Shown in pieces: positions 61,438 to 64,000 of a DNA stretch of 64,000 bases. Under the pieces are notes generated by a model. The model ran no database searches, was not told where the DNA came from, and saw only the letters and a list, made by a program, of their open reading frames with translations. The DNA is from Jiella soli (GTDB lineage: Bacteria > Pseudomonadota > Alphaproteobacteria > Rhizobiales > Rhizobiaceae), in NCBI RefSeq assembly GCF_020615385.1, contig NZ_JAJAVB010000048.1, forward strand, positions 62,001 to 126,000, read 5' to 3'. The position numbers and the translations under genes are program-made. How positions within the stretch are numbered: position 1 is the first letter of the stretch; every line of letters starts with the position of its first letter.

Positions 61438-63252
61438 TCACCCCCGCACCGTCTCGGCGATGGCTTCGGCGCCTCGCCGCTTGTCGCCGGACTGCAGGCC
61501 GTAGAAGCGGGCATAGAGCCCGTCGGCGCGATGGACAAGCTCCTGATGGGTTCCGCGCTCGGCGATCTCGCCGCCGTCGACGACGAGGATCTGGTCGGCC
61601 CCGGTGATGGTCGACAGGCGATGGGCGACGACGATGACGGTGCGGTTGCGCATCGCCGCGTCGAGCGCCGCCTGGACCAGCGTCTCGGAGCGGGTGTCGA
61701 GCGCCGATGTCGCTTCGTCGAGGAGCAGGATCGGCGCGTCGCGCACGAGGGCTCTGGCGATCGACAGGCGCTGGCGCTGGCCGCCCGACAGCGTCATGCC
61801 GTTCTCTCCGACGGGCGTGTCGTAGCCTTGGGGCGCCGCGACGATGAACTCGTCGGCCTGGGCCTGGCGGGCCGCTTCCTCGATCTCGGCGTCGGTGGCG
61901 TCCGGCCGCCCGAGCCGGATGTTGTCGCGGATCGTCCCCTCGAAGAGATAAGGCGTCTGCGGCACATAGGCGATCTGCGAGCGCAGCGACCGCTTGGTGA
62001 CGGAGCGGATGTCCTGCCCGTCGACAAGGATGCGCCCGCCCTCAACGTCGTAGAGCCGCTGGAGCAGCGAGATGATGGTCGACTTGCCGCCGCCGGACGC
62101 GCCGATCAGCGCCGTCGTCTTGCCAGCGGGCGCGACGAAGGAGAGGGAATTGAGGACGGGTTCGCCGGGATAGTAGGAGAAATCGACGGTCTCGAAGGCG
62201 ATCTCGCCCTTGTCGACGACGAGCGCGCCGGCGCCGGGCGCATCGGGTTGGCGCGGCTCCATGTCGAGGATCTCGTAGATCATCGAGGCGTTGACCAGGG
62301 CGCGCTCGAGCTGCACCTGCAGCTTGGCGAGGCGACGGGCCGGATCGTAGGCGAGGAGGAGGGCGGTGATGAAGGCGAACATCGAGCCCGGCGAATAGCC
62401 GTAGACGATTGCCCTATAGCCGGAATAGGCGATCACCCCCGCGATCGCGAGGCCGGCCACCATCTCGGTCACCGGCGTCGTGCGCTCGGTGATGACGGCG
62501 ATGCGGTTGGAGCGCTCCTCGGCGGTCTCGATCAGCCGTTCGATCCGCTCGCGTAGCGGCGCCTCCATGGTGAAGGCCTTCACGACGGTGATGCCCTGCG
62601 CGGTCTCCTGCATGGAGGCGAGGACGCGGGCATTGATGTCGATCGACTGGCGCGTCGCGACCCGCAGCTGCCGGGCCAGGCTGCCGATCATCAGCGCGAT
62701 CGGCGGGCCGGCGAGCAGCGCGATCCCCGACAGGATCGGATCCTGCCAGATCATCACGAAGACGAGGAAGATCAGGGTCAGCGCGTCGCGGGCGATGGAG
62801 GTGACGGTGAGGTTGAGCGTATCGCGGATGCCGGAGACGTTCTGGTTGATCCGTGCGGCAAGATGCGCCGAACGGTTCTCGGCGAAGAAGTCGACCGACA
62901 GCTCGGTGATATGGGTGAACAGCCGGCGCTGGTAGCGCGCGACGATGTTGTTGCCGATGCGCGCCAGGATCACGCCCTGGCCGTAGGTCGCGATGCCGCG
63001 CACCGCGAAGGAGACGAAGACGATCAGCGGCAGGGTGACGATCGCGGCGCGGTTCTGCTGGACGAAGATCTTGTCGATCACGTCGCGCATGATCCAGGCC
63101 ATGAAGGCGGTGGAGGCCGCAACGAGGACGAGGCAGGTGATCGCCAGCGCATATTGCCGCACGAACAGACGCCCGTTCTCGGCCGCGATCCGCTTGATCA
63201 GCTTCACGACGAGGCCGCGATTCTCAGGCTTTTTCAGGGAAATCTTCTTCAC
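61438..63252 (-). CDS. ABC-type exporter, fused permease-ATPase (MsbA-like lipid flippase family)
   Basis: A 604-residue half-transporter with six N-terminal helices (about 35-325) and an NBD: Walker [10 protein letters not shown] (near 395-403), signature LSGGQRQR, Walker [12 protein letters not shown] and H-loop VVAHRLST. Rhizobial MsbA-type exporters flip lipid A precursors or other lipids; that role is likely but unproven here. Start is GTG 63252 ([11 protein letters not shown]). Followed by dapB after 40 bases. Confidence 0.9.
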   Translation of the reverse strand: MKKISLKKPENRGLVVKLIKRIAAENGRLFVRQYALAITCLVLVAASTAFMAWIMRDVIDKIFVQQNRAAIVTLPLIVFVSFAVRGIATYGQGVILARIGNNIVARYQRRLFTHITELSVDFFAENRSAHLAARINQNVSGIRDTLNLTVTSIARDALTLIFLVFVMIWQDPILSGIALLAGPPIALMIGSLARQLRVATRQSIDINARVLASMQETAQGITVVKAFTMEAPLRERIERLIETAEERSNRIAVITERTTPVTEMVAGLAIAGVIAYSGYRAIVYGYSPGSMFAFITALLLAYDPARRLAKLQVQLERALVNASMIYEILDMEPRQPDAPGAGALVVDKGEIAFETVDFSYYPGEPVLNSLSFVAPAGKTTALIGASGGGKSTIISLLQRLYDVEGGRILVDGQDIRSVTKRSLRSQIAYVPQTPYLFEGTIRDNIRLGRPDATDAEIEEAARQAQADEFIVAAPQGYDTPVGENGMTLSGGQRQRLSIARALVRDAPILLLDEATSALDTRSETLVQAALDAAMRNRTVIVVAHRLSTITGADQILVVDGGEIAERGTHQELVHRADGLYARFYGLQSGDKRRGAEAIAETVRG

Positions 63253-63441
63253 GCCGCCGGCCGATGCCCGTCTTCAGTCGTTCCTGCTCCCGCGCGGGGA
63301 CCTATAGTGCGCCCGCCGTCCGCTGCCTATCCGTCGCGGCGGTGTGCTGCACCCGCGCCGCCCCGACTGCGGCAATAATGCCGCGAAATCGGGGCAGGGC
63401 GGCGAGAAACCGCGCGATTCCGTTGGGCCGCCGCGCATCTC

Positions 63442-63825
63442 CTATCGGCGGGCGCGCCAGGCGTCGGCCACATGGACCGGCCAGCGGCGCGGCAGGACGG
63501 CGACGAGGTCGAAGCGCAGGGACAGAAGGTCGTAATCGGGCTGTCGCCGCAGCCAGTGATCCGCCGCCGCCTCGATCCGGCGCTCCGCGAATGGGCCGAC
63601 GGCATCCATCGCGGCCTGAAGCGTCGCGCGCGCCTTCACCTCGACGATCAGGACGAGGCCGCCGCGCCGGGCGATCAGATCGATCTCGCCGCCGGGCGCC
63701 CGGTAGCGCCGCGCGACGATCCGGTAGCCCTTCAGCCTGAGCGCGATGGCGGCGAACATCTCGCCGCGATGGCCCTTTGCCTCGTTGCGCCGGCGCTTGG
63801 GATCGGGCGCTCGCTCCTGCCTCAC
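63442..63825 (-). CDS. yraN: YraN/UPF0102 family endonuclease-like protein
   Basis: A 127-residue protein of the restriction-endonuclease-like superfamily with [17 protein letters not shown] (about 43-59) and VEVKARATL (near 65-73), the D-ExK type motif of UPF0102. The function is unclear. The GTG start overlaps the rsmI stop (GTGA), and AAGGATCGCGG precedes it, so it is coupled to rsmI as in most proteobacteria. Confidence 0.88.
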   Translation of the reverse strand: MRQERAPDPKRRRNEAKGHRGEMFAAIALRLKGYRIVARRYRAPGGEIDLIARRGGLVLIVEVKARATLQAAMDAVGPFAERRIEAAADHWLRRQPDYDLLSLRFDLVAVLPRRWPVHVADAWRARR

Positions 63826-64000
63826 CCGCGATCCTTCAGCGCCAGCGCCCGCTGGTAGAGGTCGCGGCGGGCAAGGCCGGTCAGCCTTGCGGCCTCCTGA
63901 GCGGCCTTGGCCGGCTTCATCTCGCCGAGCAGCCCGGAGAGGATCGCGTCGGCATCTTCGGGCGCGGCGACTGCCTCGGCCTCTGGCGGCGCGATGCATA
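63822..64000 (-). CDS. rsmI: 16S rRNA (cytidine-1402-2'-O)-methyltransferase, 3' end
   Basis: Only the last 58 codons are inside the window. They read as an Ala-rich linker followed by [18 protein letters not shown] and [18 protein letters not shown], the helical C-terminal module of RsmI. The overlap with yraN (GTGA) confirms the classical rsmI-yraN order. The methyltransferase domain lies beyond the right edge. Confidence 0.82.
   Translation of the reverse strand, partial: CIAPPEAEAVAAPEDADAILSGLLGEMKPAKAAQEAARLTGLARRDLYQRALALKDRG

Overview
The window looks like a chromosomal core segment of an alphaproteobacterium, most likely a member of the Rhizobiales (Hyphomicrobiales). It is GC-rich throughout and carries several alphaproteobacterial marker families: CarD, RpoH with an EcfG-type stress promoter, the DUF1465/RcdA and DUF1013/TrcR cell-cycle proteins, a long alphaproteobacterial-type pyruvate carboxylase, and a Rhizobiales-style intergenic palindrome. 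I see no prophage, transposase, CRISPR array, tRNA or rRNA. A formaldehyde-activating-enzyme homologue hints at C1-associated relatives but does not prove methylotrophy.

Layout. 1-9 kb is accessory metabolism: thymidine phosphorylase, a retropepsin-like protease, a GMC oxidoreductase, a DeoR-family regulator with an MFS transporter, an SDR, a cytoplasmic PAS chemoreceptor and the 3' remnant of a PQQ sugar dehydrogenase. 9-18 kb holds an Hsp70-family protein, pyruvate carboxylase, an EamA transporter, a tyrosine-phosphatase homologue without its catalytic cysteine, and an epimerase-DoxX/DUF2269 pair. A possible small RNA with two C-rich loops lies between the transporter and the phosphatase homologue. 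18-26 kb is an RNA and stress block: Suv3-like helicase, Hsp15, ferredoxin, CarD, RpoH and a radical SAM/SPASM protein. 26-33 kb contains an M48 lipoprotein protease, the thiamine transporter thiBPQ behind a TPP riboswitch, and thiamine pyrophosphokinase. 33-38.6 kb is the translation cluster rpmI-rplT-pheS-(GFA)-(membrane protein)-pheT. 38.6-48.3 kb carries comM, an SH3 protein, gshB, efp, suhB, a MotA/MotB-like pair and small regulators. 48.4-50.2 kb is a periplasmic PQQ dehydrogenase followed by a small cytochrome c. 50-57 kb has an ABC exporter, rpmE, rcdA, a quinone oxidoreductase, a cation exchanger and trcR. 57-64 kb runs on the minus strand: two SDRs, a Fae-like protein, gpmA, dapB, msbA, yraN and the 3' end of rsmI.

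The most interesting signals are regulatory or degenerate-enzyme cases. They are a full-match EcfG promoter (GGAAC-N16-CGTT) in front of rpoH; two unannotated minus-strand transcripts predicted from free-standing intrinsic terminators, one behind an EcfG-like element and one beside CtrA-like boxes next to rcdA; the active-site-dead phosphatase homologue; and the Fae homologue lacking the usual catalytic histidine. Several starts are best read as TTG because a near-perfect Shine-Dalgarno sits at ideal spacing. No clearly new multi-gene system is evident; the window is mostly conserved housekeeping.
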